Shown piece after piece: positions 11,051 to 22,502 of a DNA stretch of 64,000 bases. The stretch spans positions 29,076,967-29,140,966 of the forward strand of contig CM029658.1 of assembly GCA_017311315.1 (NCBI GenBank). The letters run 5' to 3'. The notes beneath the pieces were generated by a model that saw nothing but the letters and a program-made list of their open reading frames with translations, did not search any database and was not told where the DNA came from. The DNA comes from Dendrocalamus latiflorus. Lineage: Eukaryota; Streptophyta; Magnoliopsida; Poales; Poaceae. Each line of letters starts with the position of its first letter. The stretch's first letter is position 1. Made by a program: the position numbers and the translations under genes.

Positions 11051-11730
11051 CTTTCTGCTTGTCAGGTGGTCCTTTTTCAAATGACTTAGTGCGAAGGACG
11101 TTACATGATCTGGCAATTAAGGATAGCACAATGGAGCAAATAATAATACTAGTAAGGCATGAGGATGGGGAACCGAACTTTCATTTTGATGCTCTCGTTT
11201 GGCTGCGTTTTATTCGTTTGCGAAGCCTTAGAGTGATTACTTGGAAAGGAATCCCTAGGCTCACTTGTTTGGATGTTGCGGGGTGCGATCAGCTAGAGCA
11301 CGTCTCTTTGGCCATGTATTTGCCTTGCCTTGAAAGACTTGAGGTACTTTTATGTGGGAATATGAAGCAAGCCTTTCGGAGCATAGAGAACCATGGTTCA
11401 ATGACGTCGCTTGATACATTCCCATGCCTCAAATTTCTGAGTTTGGAAGATATGCCTAATTTGACCAGCATATGTAACTCTGATGTGACATTCCCATCCC
11501 TAGTACGCTTGGATGTTGGCGCTTGTCCAAATTTGAAGGGGCTTCCTTTCCGGATGCAAAACTTGCCACGAAAGCTGCAGGAACTACGGACTGATTCAGA
11601 ATTGTGGAATAGATTGGAATGGGGAGAAGAAGGTGTCAAATCTTTCCTGCAACACCGTGTTAGATCGCTACCCATATCCATACACCGTCAAATAATATGG
11701 TCAGTCTCTCTCACTCATATACCGTGTTAG
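11051..11730 (+). pseudogene. CC-NBS-LRR, 3' LRR part downstream of the insertion
   Basis: This continues the LRR of the gene starting at 1199. Removing the element and one CTTTC copy joins ...EEASAF to CLSGGPFSND in the same frame, so the insertion was a clean disruption. Visible repeats include WLRFIRLRSLRVITW, LTCLDVAGCDQLEHVSL, FPCLKFLSLEDMPNLTSI and FPSLVRLDVGACPNLKGLPF, followed by the RKLQELRTDSELWNRLEW ending that is typical of RPS2/RPS5-like grass proteins. The frame ends at the stop at 11728-11730. A spliced terminal exon cannot be excluded because the last residues, after FLQHRV, do not look like family sequence. Confidence 0.92.
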
Positions 11731-12253
11731 GTACAACTAGCCAACTAGGTTGCTAGACGTGCTCTGTCACATCCTATAGAAAGGGCACTTTAGAAATTCT
11801 TATTTGAACAAGTAGCAGCTGTAACATGTAGCAAACAGTAAACATAGGTGCTCAATATCCTTTTTAACAAAATGATTCAAGATGCAACTGTAGTATCTCG
11901 TTTGAAGGTTACGTGTTTACGCAGGGGAAATTGGGCATGCTTATGTTTTAGTAGTGGAATTGAAGAGTTCAGAATAATAACTATTACCTCCGTTCATGAA
12001 TAGATGTTTTAAATTGCGTTCAGTTCACCTTTTTTTAACTTTAAACACTGTTCTGTACAAAAAATATTTATTTCTGTCACATGGAAACAATACGTGTGGA
12101 TTCAGCATTACGCTTTTTATAATTTTCAAACATAAATTAGGAAGTAATAGTCAAAAGCATTCATTGCAGGCTGCGTTGTAGTCTAAAATGACGAGTAAAA
12201 GATAACGGAATTTGTATAAAATATTCAGATTACATAGATACAAGTTGTTCAAG
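11731..12253. other. 3' flank of the NBS-LRR, no gene seen
   Basis: AT-rich sequence without a supported coding region. A string CCTCCGTTCATGAATA at about 11987 resembles the start of a Stowaway-type MITE, but no matching inverted end was found. Confidence 0.4.
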
Positions 12254-12770
12254 CATAATTATGTAGGTTTTTATCCAAGTCTCTTACTATTTTGTTTGTC
12301 GAGTACACCAATAAGATGACAACGACCAACGACCAACACCCCTGAACTCCTAAAGTTTTGTTGCAAATGGTGTATTCCTTTTGCGCAGAAGATGAAGAAG
12401 AGGGAATGGCAAAGATGTAATCACAGTGACCAAGAATATTCTTATGATCATCCTTCATCCTCGTGTCTCCACCGTGGCGGACTGCCTTGCCACCTTCAGA
12501 TTGTTGGCGTCGCCTCCTCGTTAGACGCGGTTGTATTGGCGGCAAGGTGTCCTCATGACTGCCGATTAATCAGCTCAAATTTGTGCATGTCGCTTCCTGT
12601 GGAGTTCGTTTACGAGGTCTGGGCAAATAAAGGTCAAGTTGCTGTACAATTAATGGTGTGATGTTGCTATCTTAATTTGGTGATAAACCGTAACTTGTTA
12701 TTTGTAAAACAAGTGCGATTTGTGTTATGTGAACTCTCGAGCCATAGTTCACTTGTTGGCTAGCTGTTGT
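12254..12770 (+). repeat. segment duplicated at 42226-42606
   Basis: Three collinear blocks match the 42-kb region in the same orientation: TTTATCCAAGTCTC...ACACCAATAAGATGAC (about 12270-12327), AAGATGTAATCACAGTGAC (about 12412-12430) and TTATTTGTAAAACAAGTGCG...GTTGGCTAGCT (about 12697-12766). Between the last two, this copy has about 230 bp that the other lacks. No coding function is apparent. It may be non-coding flank of an older gene duplication. Confidence 0.8.
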
Positions 12771-13385
12771 TGTGTCAATCTGGTGATATAAATGTCGTGA
12801 TCTCTGTGTAAGAACATCAATTAATTTACGAGTTTTGCTTCGGTATACCTCTTTTAGAAAGATTTACGAATTTTTAAGATAAAGTAGTTAATATTAGATA
12901 GGAGCAAATATTTATAACTAAGACAAAATTAAATCTAAAATTTTCCCTACGTAATATTTAAGTATATATCCATATCTAATCTTTGGGTTATTTATTTTTT
13001 GTAGGCTGGTACATGTGCCATCACCTAGTACTAATTGATTTGATTTAAAATTAGTAAACTTTTCTAAAAGAAGTGAACTAAAGCAAAACCCTTAAGCCGT
13101 TGGCCACAGCTATAAGTTATCAGCCGCAGCCAGAAAGACCTGTGATGCGAAGTCACAAGATTGTGCTATTGGTTCCAGGGCGGACCCACAGGGTATGCCG
13201 GGTGGGCTACGGCATACCTGGGGCCAGCCACCTGCTGCAGTGTGCAGAGCCGCCACGGATTCACCGGCGTCCTCCTGTCGGGGCCGAGAAGCCAACCAAG
13301 CAGACCAGACGAAGTGCCACGAGAGCCTCACGATATTCGCGCAGCGCGGATTCCCATCTGTTTGCTTTGCTCCCCCTCTTTCCCC

Positions 13386-14310
13386 ATGGCTGGAGCCGTG
13401 GCCGCCACGACGCCAACGACGCAGGCGAAGATGCGGGCCGTGCAGTACGACGCCTGCAGCGGAGCTGCGGAGGTGCCGCCGCCCTCAAGGTGAGCCCGCC
13501 CCGCACGCGTCCGTGCTTTTGTTCGAGCAACGGGGGATAGGGGCGGAATCTTGTGTGCGTACTAGGCATAGATTGGTTAATGCTAAGTACGATATGACTA
13601 GTTAATTGGTAAATCAGCTAGATCATTAGCTAATTGGTTCGTTAGTTTTGGTAGTCGCGTGCCTGGGCTCACCCCTGGTTGGAAATAGCAATCAGTTCAT
13701 CTGAGTCTGTGAGTAGTGGCGAGTCTTTTCCTCTCTTGGGATTTTTTTGGTGGTCGAACAAGTTGTACTTTATTGAAGCGTCTCAAAGTCAATTTGATTA
13801 ATTGGTTGGTACATGCCTTATCTTAGATCCGTATAAAAAAGCACCCAAGATATTTTTTATGTTTCGCCTAAGTCAGCAGTAGTCATATGATTCGGGTGGT
13901 CAAAAGAGTCAATCGGGTGCTAGGCTAATTCATGTTATTCTGATATAGTCAAAGAGCCACTCTTCAAAATAGAAATAAACCTGATTTAGTGTAGATGAGA
14001 GATTTCCCACTCAACAAAATCTCCCCTTTTTTCATGCATAGAGGAGTCAACAAGATTTCTTCATTTTCTTTTCTTGAAAAGAAACCAGTCAACAACAAGA
14101 TCTCTTTTTTGTTTGTTTTTTCCTTGAGAAGAAACCAGCCAATGAATTCTCAAATTCCTCTGATGCAGCATGTCGAAGTTCCTGTCCCTTCAGCGAAGAA
14201 GAACGAGGTCCTGTTGAAGCTGGAAGCAGCAAGCATCAATCCAGTTGATTGGAAGATGCAGAAAGGGATGTTGCGGCCTTTTCTGCCCCGTAAATTTCCT
14301 TTCATCCCAG
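13386..14310 (+). pseudogene. quinone oxidoreductase-like fragment, exons 1-2 only
   Basis: Start of an MDR-superfamily NADPH quinone/alkenal oxidoreductase of the plant chloroplast-envelope QOR-homologue type, which reduces reactive carbonyls or quinones. Exon 1 is 13386-13489 (MAGAVAATTPTTQAKMRAVQYDACSG...), ending CTCAAG before a GT donor. Exon 2 is 14169-14310, after an AG acceptor, and encodes HVEVPVPSAKKNEV, LLKLEAASINPVDWKMQKG and FIPG, then a GT donor. Exon 1 needs a one-base shift: the start is in one frame and the expected ...GGAAALK end is in another. The following Rossmann-fold exons (beginning TDVAGEV in the family) are not present downstream. This is therefore a broken gene fragment, perhaps truncated by the inserts after 14700. 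Confidence 0.85.
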
Positions 14311-14721
14311 GTAATTGTACTCATTGTGGTCTCATGCACTTTTTTGAAGTAGTTATTGTGAATCCTGTTGAGTCCGGTCTATAGAAAGTAGTGTTAATTT
14401 TACTAGGAACAAGGATTGATTATATCACTGCATCAAGAATTTAAGCGTTAATTTCACCTTTTGTGCTTCTGAAAAATCTAAGAGAATAAAGGGTCGTATA
14501 TTTGAGACTATTAGTATGGTGTTTAAACTATTTATATTGTAATTTGTGCAAGTTTCTAACTTAATCCTTGAATTTAAGACTTATCATATTATTTAGTACC
14601 TGTATGCCGAATTATGGTGCAAATTTTACAATTATTTACCGAATTGGCAAATGGTTTTACCGAATTGCATATGAAAATTTTGATGCGGCATACCCTTTGG
14701 TAAAATCCTGGGTCCGCCGGG

Positions 14722-15017
14722 TGTGTTTGGTTCCAGGGACAATAGGGGATGGGACGGGGCGATCCCAGATTTGGACCTGTTTGGATTGGAGTCAGCAGGG
14801 ACAAAGTCCATCCCCTTTGGGGAATATCCCGGGAATATTCCCCTAAATTGAGGATGCCCCCATCCCTCAAAAATGAGGGGATGGGCTTATCCCTCTTCCT
14901 CGCTACCTGCCTCCAATAGTGTGTTTGGTTCCAGGGACAATAAGGGATGGGGACGGTTCCATCCTTAAAAATAGGGATGGATTTATTCCATCCTTACCTG
15001 ACTTTAAACCAAACACA
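14722..15017. mobile_element. fold-back MITE-like element(s) with TGTGTTTGGTT ends
   Basis: TGTGTTTGGTTCCAGGGACAAT occurs at 14722 and again at 14920. AACCAAACACA (15007-15017) is the exact reverse complement of the first 11 bases, so 14920-15017 has 11-bp terminal inverted repeats. The interval 14740-14900 folds on itself (GGGGAATATCCC/GGGAATATTCCCC, CATCCCTC/GAGGGGATG). No flanking target duplication was found, so the superfamily (hAT or PIF/Harbinger) is open. Confidence 0.55.
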
Positions 15018-15375
15018 GATGTGTGCTGAGTTGTTGCAGGCACGATAGATTTGGCCCTTGGTGCTGGTCCTTCACGCTTGCCGGAGAGAGACGAGGTCAC
15101 CCGCCGAGTGTTCATGGAGGGAGGGAGATTACTCTCTGCATGCACACCCGCTGTTCGATCGATGTGCCTACCCGCGCGCTCACACGGCGGGCGGTTGTCC
15201 GTTTCCCATATTCCGCACGATGATGTTCTTCGCACAAGCTGTCTTTGTTCTTGGTTCGTCTCAATAAACTGCGAGTACTTTGTAAAAGGAACCGGCCAAC
15301 TGGGAATACGGCGGCACATGAAGTCAATGCAACGAGCAATCCTCGAGTGCTTCGACCAGATATTGATTCCATGAG
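15018..15375. other. unassigned sequence with a 30-bp match to 38.99 kb
   Basis: No supported gene. The segment at about 15313-15342 (GGCACATGAAGTCAATGCAA and the next 10 bases) recurs with one mismatch at about 38986-39015. Confidence 0.5.
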
Positions 15376-17885
15376 TGTGTCATCCCATTTTTGGTTTTGT
15401 TTGTGCTTGTGTGTAATTTTTTTTAAAAATGAATTCAAACTCAATTTGCAATTCAAAGCTCCATCTCAAAATTCAACCAAAATTTAAAATTTCAAAATCT
15501 CTCTCTTGGGCTGAACCCAACCCATCCCTTCTTCCTTCGGCCCAATGGCCTTGGCTCAGCCCATCCCAGCCTATGGCCTAGCCCAAGCTGGCCTGAGCCA
15601 CCCCAAGCCATGTCGCCTGTGCCTGGCAAGTGCCGACCGTGCCGTGTACTGCCCGCCTTGTCTCCCCTGTGCATGGCCTGCCTCCATCACTCCCATGCCT
15701 GGTGTCGCCTCCATAGTGCACCCCTGTTCCTCTGCAGTGCTCCGCCTCACCCCATCCCCTCTCTCTCCCTCTCCTTCTTGTGCGTTTCAACACTACGACC
15801 CGAGCCCGCCGTATACTCACCGTGCTCAAGCACTCCCGTCCTGCGAGCCCACAAATCCCACACCTTAATTCTTCCTATTCACGCCGCACGCTAGGCCCCT
15901 CTCTTTTCTCCTGTGCCATGCCGTGCGCTGACCTGCCCCTCATCAACCATCGCACAAGCTTGATGGCACCAACGGTCACCTCGCCCTCTTCGCGGCTATA
16001 AAGCCCATGGACCGCTTCACCTTGCCCCCAATCACGCCCCTGCTGCTTCCATTGCCCCTGAGTCCCCACTTCCGTTCCCTCCTTCCCTCCAGTTGTTCTG
16101 CCACCCTAAGCGATCTCGAGCTCTCTACTACTCCTTCAACCAATTGCTCGTGGCTAGAGCTTCGCTGAGGACCTCGAAGCTGCCCTGACCACCGCCAAGC
16201 AACGTCGTCGTCTCCGGTGAGCCACCCACAATGCCCTCTCCCATCACCTCGGCTCTCCGTTGACAACCCAACCTCTGCATCCCCAAGCTCTGTCTTCCAT
16301 TTCGGTGAATCCATCTCCGCCCGTAGATGCTCCCCTAGGCTGGAATCGAACCCTAGTGTCTTGAAGCACCGCTGTGCCATGCTCGGCCATCCGTCACTAC
16401 CTGAGCTCACGCCAGCCGCCCTAGGAGCCAAATTAGCCTGCACCGCCTTGTGTGGAGGCTCGCGCTTAGTCAAGGGACCTGTTTTCGACATCACCTCCAT
16501 CCGCCATGGCCCCTCTCGCTGTCGGCGAGCCGTGCCTTGCTCGACGGGATGAAGAACACTGTAGCGAGGTGCTTAAGGTTTAAGCCCATGTCATTAATTA
16601 GCATAATGACCTTTGTTAAGGCTTAGTTAATTAGTCACTGACCTGTGGGCCACCCCATCTAATTTAAGTCCTGTCCAACTGACATGTGGGTCCCAGGCCC
16701 TTTTAAAATTGTTTTAAACCATTTAAAATAGTAGGAGCCACTAACAAGTGGGGCTTGAGCTACTGTTTACATAGTGCATTGGTCCCACATGTCAGCCTCA
16801 AGACGATTTTCTTTTAGAAAATAAATCAAAATTTTAATTAAAAGTCTTGGGACCTAGCTGTCAACCTCTATAGCCTTTTTCAATAGTAAATTAATTCAAA
16901 ATTTTAATGAAATTGGTGGACCCCACCTATCAGAGAGAGAATTTTACGCTCCTCTGTTTATTTTTGGATTTAATCCAAATTTAAACTTTAGAGAGCCTGT
17001 TCTTGCTTGTCTTAGCTCCAATTTATTTCTATTGTTTCTAAATTCAAGATCTATTTAATTGCATTAGTTTTATTCAATTCGGAGTTCATTTGAATTTTCT
17101 TTTATATTTATTTGCTTTGCTCGTTTGTTTGCCCTTTTTTCGATGCGACCGTCTGAGTAGAGTACGAGGACGTGGAGGAGCCCCAGTTCGAGCAAGCTCA
17201 AGAGTTCCAAGACCAATCTTCTTTTGAGCTAGGTGAGTCAATATTTTGATCATATTGAACTCACATTTGTGCAAATTTATATGCATTTAACTTATCAAAT
17301 TGCATACTTAATTTGTTATGCAAATGTATGTCAAACTTAAGGTAGATACATACCTACTTGACATTGTAGTATTAATTATACTTTCCTTTGACACTTGAAT
17401 CATGTGATCCTTGTCATCCTAGATAGTTATTGGTAACTTTTCTAGTTATAGATGTACTTAAGTGACATGCTAGTCTTGTTTAAGTCTCAAGGCACTAGTT
17501 TGATCTAATCATTATCATTTAACCAGGAAACTTGTTTTGGGGAAATCATTGGAGGGAGATGACTGGTATATTTGAGATAACCTAGGTTATACTTCTTAAA
17601 ACCCTAAAACCTGCTGTTACCACATCTGGGCGATGGTATGATGGTGGGTGCGGAAGTAGCACGAGAAATGATGGTATGTCGTATGTACCACCCAGATAAC
17701 TTAAGGACTTACTTATGTGATGACCTCCTAATTTAAAATAGTACAACCACAAGTGGATCATGTCAACCTCTTTGGGTCTCCTACTTCACTCTTGGGCATC
17801 AGGTGATGACTTTCACTTTTTAGGATACAACTTGCTCTAGCTACGACTACATCGACTACATCTCACCACAAAGTGGTGTGACACA
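15376..17885 (+). repeat. LTR-like sequence (possible Ty3/gypsy LTR)
   Basis: The segment starts TGTGTCATCCC and ends TGTGACACA, giving TG...CA edges with a short terminal inversion. It has the composition of large grass gypsy LTRs: a C-rich gene-like middle (15500-16550), then AT-rich sequence and a GAGGACGTGGAGGAG block at about 17170. Chance open frames in the C-rich part do not resemble proteins. No 5-bp target duplication was found at these edges, so one or both ends may be wrong. Confidence 0.4.
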
Positions 17886-18421
17886 TGTTATTTCTTGAGT
17901 TTTGTAAATTCTCTTCTTACATATTTAGTATTGCATATCATTTAGAAGTGTCAGGGTTTTAGATTAGTTCAGGGTGTTGTAAGTCACACCTTCTGTCTTG
18001 TATCTTTCTTAGATACTTCTCTAATTCCTTACTAGGTTCTCTAGGATATATTACCATGCCTAGGTTGCGTTTGCTTCTTTTACTAGCATCTAGTAGTAGG
18101 AATAGCTAGTGTGGTTGATTCGCTCCTTAGTAATGTATTTTCCTTAGGCTAGAGAACATGTGGAGTAGAGATTTTTCTTTCTCTTGCAAGTTTTTCCTTT
18201 TTCTTGCATTTAGCTCTTACATTTCTTTTTCAAGTGGTTCTTGTAGTAAGGAGAGTTTTACTTTTATGTTTCTTTTTTGTGTCTACATGACATTGCGTTG
18301 TAAAATATACATTTAAATATGAGATTTAATTATTACTCACTTGTGATATAATTTTGATTTGATATTGCTCATTGTCATATTATGTCTACTTAGCTAGCTT
18401 TGTCATGCTTTTATATGTGTG

Positions 18422-20199
18422 TGTTGGATCGAAAACGGCGACAGAGGGGGGGGTGAATGGAGCCCTTTAAAATTACCCCGAGTACAAAATATCACCAAGC
18501 CCAAAACAAAACAAACTAAATCAACCAAGACCTACTAGGAAGCAAACACAAGAACCTGAAAAAAAACCATAGCACTGGAGATAAGCACCAGAAACCACAC
18601 CAACCAAGGGAGGCAGGGGCGGTCAGACCGCAGCCTTGAGGCCGGTCAGACCGCTCCTGAGCCGCCGATCTGACCGCCTCTATGCGGCCGGTCTGACCGC
18701 TGGCCGGTCTGACCGCTTATACAATGTCGGTCTGACCGCCATAGGAGGGGAAGTCGGACCGCCAAGGGTTGGCCGGTCTGACCGGTTACCCTAACTGCAG
18801 GCACAGAGGGACCCGAGGCCGAAAATTAAAAAACAGAACTACTGAGACTTCAAGATTTCAACATGATTTATGTGTTGCTGCTGAAACCCTCTGGCCATAT
18901 GAGCAATAACCTATTCTAGATAACATAGAGGCCTCAAACAACAAGGGAATTCAACTGGAAACTCAAGAATTTCAGATTTGAGGCAAAAACTGAAAACTTA
19001 CAGAGAGAAGCATCAAAACTCAAATTACTTTCTAATCTTTGATTCATAGACCATGAAAGTAAGAGATTGACTAAGCAACAACCTCAGGCCCCGAAGGAAC
19101 ACAACAAAACTTCATCTTTTGAAGAGAATCAAAAGATTCCATTTAGCTCTGTACTCAAACCCTAGAAAACCAAATATAGAGGGGAACTTGACGAGAGACT
19201 CAAAATTCACAAGGGGAGTTGAATCTTCCAAATGGTCTAGAAAATGGATTGGTCATATGGCCAATAATCGTTTTCCAACACAGAGCTTTCAAGATTCAAC
19301 CAATTGATCAAGAGAACAACTCAAAACAGAATATAACAGAGAATAGCCAATAAAAGCAAGAACTGAAATACAATCCAAAGCACAAAGTTCTCGTATTGAT
19401 TTTGATACGGAGACATGAATGCTTACAAAGGATTGTTCACAGCCAACTCTTACATCAAGAACACACACTCCTGGAGAATCAAGAACTCAAACCCCTCTCT
19501 CAACACTCACGCAGGAGCTCTCTTCAAGAACAGACACACCCCTGCTCTCACCCACCAACTCTCAACTAATAAAGAAAAAGAGAGACAAAGCAAAAACCAA
19601 CTCCTAAAGCCATTTGACTAAAAGCAAAACCCTAAACCATCTTACTTAAGCCATACATGCACCAGGAGATCCTCTCCTATTTATAGCCCTTGCATAATGG
19701 GTTCCCAACCCGTTTGACCCGCTAACTCCAAACGGAAACCGCTCCACTTGTGCAGCCTTGCGAAATTACCAAATCACCCCTCCTGCACCTTCCGGGAAGT
19801 TTCCTCATTTCTTGTCGTCCAAGCCTCGCAACCACCTCGAGTCCTCGCCGTCTTCGGCACACCTCGACCGTTCTGACCTCAGCACCGCCTGCGCCTAGTC
19901 CGGTCATTCCGTGCCTCGCCACGACTCCGCCTCGACGTCCTACAGCCATCACAGACAAGAAACACATTACATAGCACCGCTCGAAACATGTAAACCTCAT
20001 TAGCATCAACAAATCGTACTCAAGCATAAAATGGCCCAAAAGCTCAAACGGGAAGAAGAATATGCCTCAAATCCAACTAACCAAACCCGATTGAGTCAAA
20101 TGCCATTATAGCACGAAACGCACAAACCAAACTCAATCTTTCCAGAATACTCGTCAATTACTCATCACAAACATGGGGTCATAACCACATGGTCTCTCA
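18422..20199 (-). repeat. 3' LTR of a SIRE/Maximus-like Ty1/copia element
   Basis: LTR of 1778 bp. On the minus strand it runs TGAGAGACCATGTGG...GATCCAACA. The distal end includes the CACCCCCCCCTCTGTCGCC string shared with the copies ending at 27755, near 38983 and at 53451. A polypurine tract abuts it at 20200. It holds a cluster of GGTCAGACC/GGTCTGACC motifs at 18617-18795. The same family recurs inverted at 25889-27755 and as a solo LTR at 45652-47460. Confidence 0.9.
18617..18795. repeat. cluster of GCGGTCAGACCGC-type motifs inside the LTR
   Basis: About eight copies of GGTCAGACCGC or its reverse complement GCGGTCTGACC within 180 bp, several extended to GGCCGGTCTGACCGC. The core GCGGTCnGACCGC is nearly palindromic. 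The related LTR copies keep only one or two relics of it (for example near 27407). Confidence 0.85.
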
Positions 20200-20211
20200 A
20201 TCTCCCCCTTG
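20200..20211 (-). other. polypurine tract of the Ty1/copia element
   Basis: The minus strand reads AAGGGGGAGATT directly before the LTR start TGAGAGACC. This is the expected plus-strand priming site and shows that the element lies on the minus strand. Confidence 0.85.
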
Positions 20212-21920
20212 ATGAGTATATTGACAAACCCAGAAAAAGCGTAAAGTTGAGTTTGAAAAGAAAGTCAAGCATGGTATAAAGTAGGACAAAGAAGCTCATG
20301 ACCATGTCGACAAACGGAGCAAAAACAGAAAGAGCAAATTGTTCTTCAAAGCTCCAGAAAGCTCTCACAAGGCTTTTTCTCCGCTATTCTCCCCCTTTTG
20401 GTAATAAAATCATCAAGGTGCAAGGAAGAGACCACAATTATGAGAATGGATGGAATGGCTGAATTTTATTCAATCTAAGCATTTAGAGCCATGAAGATTA
20501 TCCAAAATGACTATTTGAGTATTACACCAAGCCATAATACATAAGTATGCTATCAAGATCATGACAAAACATATATAGGCAAGCTAAGCCAAATAAGTCA
20601 TAATCTGAAAATTAGGTGAATTTCTTAGCATGTCATGTTAGCCATGAGTATAGTCTAGCTAAAGGTATCTAAAGATGATGCAGGCCATGGCAATAATCTA
20701 AGTGGAACCAAGAAGCTAGTATTGAGTCAATTTAGAGTGCTACAAGTTCAAGAATGAGACATTTGTTCAAGTACTTGGTCTTTTTGTGTAATTAAGCAAA
20801 TTTAGCATAATGGACATGTTTTCTTTTGAAATTCATGGTCGTTTCCAACTAAAATTTTAGTTATGTGCTAGATCTCAAGCCTTATGCGACCACTCCAAGC
20901 AATGAGCTTAAGAAGATGATCTTGGTCATCCAAAACTCCCTCTGAGTTCATGCCTAGTGCAATGGCAAGCAGTCTCATAAGAAAGAATTGGTGAGATCAG
21001 TTTTTTCGCACAAAAGAGATCTTTTTGCATTTTTACGAACAAGAGACTTGTACTAACTCATGCTTCATCAAGAAACTAGCATAGCTCAATCTAAAGCTCA
21101 ATAAAGATTCAAGACTCAACTCAGCCTATTTGACATGGCATGAATCATAAGAAGATAACTAAAGACAGACTAGTCTCAAGAGCTAATATGACATGAATTA
21201 ATTCAAGTTGTGCATTTTAATCAACTTATCATGGCAAAGACTGGACTACACATATAAAGTCATGATAAATCTAGCAAGTAAGTATAGATCATGGCAAGAT
21301 GTAATTCATTGTAAACATGTCATAACAGGATAATAATCAAGGCTCCATGTAGTTATATTACAATGAGAATGTCATGCAAGAAAATCCAGCTCCCCCTCAA
21401 CATTTGATGCAACTCTAGTTCAAGTTGAGTTATGACAATATTAAAATCTAGAAGCTCCCAAATGAACTCCCCCTGAACCAAATCAATAAATACGAGAAGC
21501 TGTGCAAGGAAATCAGAAAAGGCAGTCCTTAAAGCATAGATAAGATATAGAGGAACCTATGGCTCAGACTGACTCTCATATACCCCATATGACTCTAGGA
21601 CTATCAATTGATCATCTAACACACTAAGGAGCAAACACGTACCCTGTCTACCCAAGGGTGGCCCAACCCTTGCTAGAACCTATAAGAAGTGAGTGAGCTC
21701 AACCTAGTGAGAAGAGAAACAGCTAACAAGCAGCATCCTAAAATCACAAGATGAGAGGAAGGAGTCTAAGCAACTAGACTAGAGAAAACCACTCTAATCT
21801 AATCTAGAAGGACTATCTCAAATGCACCCGCATGCAATGCAACAGAAAGGAGTAAGAACATAATAACATGATAAAGCAAGAAGCACAAAGCTCCCCCTCA
21901 CAACAGTCCATAAGGACAGA
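20212..21920 (-). other. non-coding 3' spacer of the Ty1/copia element
   Basis: Lies between RNase H and the polypurine tract. SIRE/Maximus-type elements often carry an extra, env-like open frame here. In this copy I read no continuous frame, only AT-rich sequence with several CTCCCCCT strings (21390, 21465, 21890) that resemble extra polypurine tracts on the minus strand. Confidence 0.65.
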
Positions 21921-22502
21921 TCACCCAAGCTCTCCACGTAGAGCTAAAAACCTAGAGTTATCCAAAGGCTTGGTAAAGATATCAGCCAACTGGTGGTTAC
22001 TCTCCACAAACTGGAGCACTATATCACCCTTCTCCACATGGTCTCTAAGAAAGTGATATCTAATATCAATATGCTTGGTCCGAGAATACTGCACTGGGTT
22101 CTTGGCAATGTTAATCGCAGAAGTGTTATCACAAAAGAGTGGAACACTGTTGATAACTAACCCAAAGTCCCGCAGGGTCGATACCATCCAAAGTACCTGG
22201 CTGCATCAACTGGCGGCAGCAACGTACTCGGCCTCTGCAGTGGACTGTGCAACATCGGACTGCTTCCTCGAAGACTAGGAAACAAGAGAAGACCCAATAA
22301 ATTGGCAGGTGCCAGAAGTGCTCTTCCTATCTATCCTACAGCCAGCAAAGTCTGCATCCGAGTAGGCTATCAAGGAAAGACAAGACGAGGAAGAGTACCA
22401 GATACCATAGTCAATGGTAGCTCGAAGGTACCGAAGGATGCGTTTCACCGCCTGGCGGTGAGACACGCGAGGAGAAGCTTGAAAGCGAGCACACAGACAC
22501 AC
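21921..22502 (-). pseudogene. Ty1/copia RNase H domain
   Basis: Removes the RNA strand of RNA-DNA hybrids during reverse transcription. Visible motifs are RILRYLRATIDYGIWY, LIAYSDADFAGCRIDRKSTSGTCQFIGSSLVS, then, in a shifted frame, CDNTSAINIAKNPVQYSRTKHIDIRYHFLRDHVEKGDI and NHQLADIFTKPL. Frame changes between 22275 and 22187 disrupt the middle (the expected AEAEYVAAAS box is read across them). It follows the RT domain with no spacer, as usual for copia. Confidence 0.92.

Larger units (their letters stand above)
3322..11055 (-). mobile_element. Ty3/gypsy chromovirus-type LTR retrotransposon inserted in the NBS-LRR gene
   Basis: The element proper is 3327-11050 and is flanked by the 5-bp target duplication CTTTC (3322-3326 and 11051-11055). 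Both LTRs run TGTAATACTT...GGTGTTACA on the minus strand. A primer-binding site matching initiator tRNA-Met follows the 5' LTR, and a G-rich polypurine tract precedes the 3' LTR. Coding capacity is reduced to an integrase core and a chromodomain-like tail. Gag, protease and RT were not found, so the copy cannot be autonomous. The two LTRs differ by six transitions in their first 393 aligned bases (about 1.5%), which suggests a fairly recent insertion. Confidence 0.93.

Noticed and set aside
11986..12215. Stowaway-type MITE
   Set aside because: Only a weak left end (CCTCCGTTCATGAATA) was seen. No inverted right end or TA duplication.
12392..12661. 89-codon plus frame as a gene
   Set aside because: The duplicated copy at 42 kb does not keep the frame and no motif is present.
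15376..17885. Complete solo LTR with duplication
   Set aside because: TG...CA edges are present, but flanks ATGAG and TGTTA do not match, so it is only reported as LTR-like.
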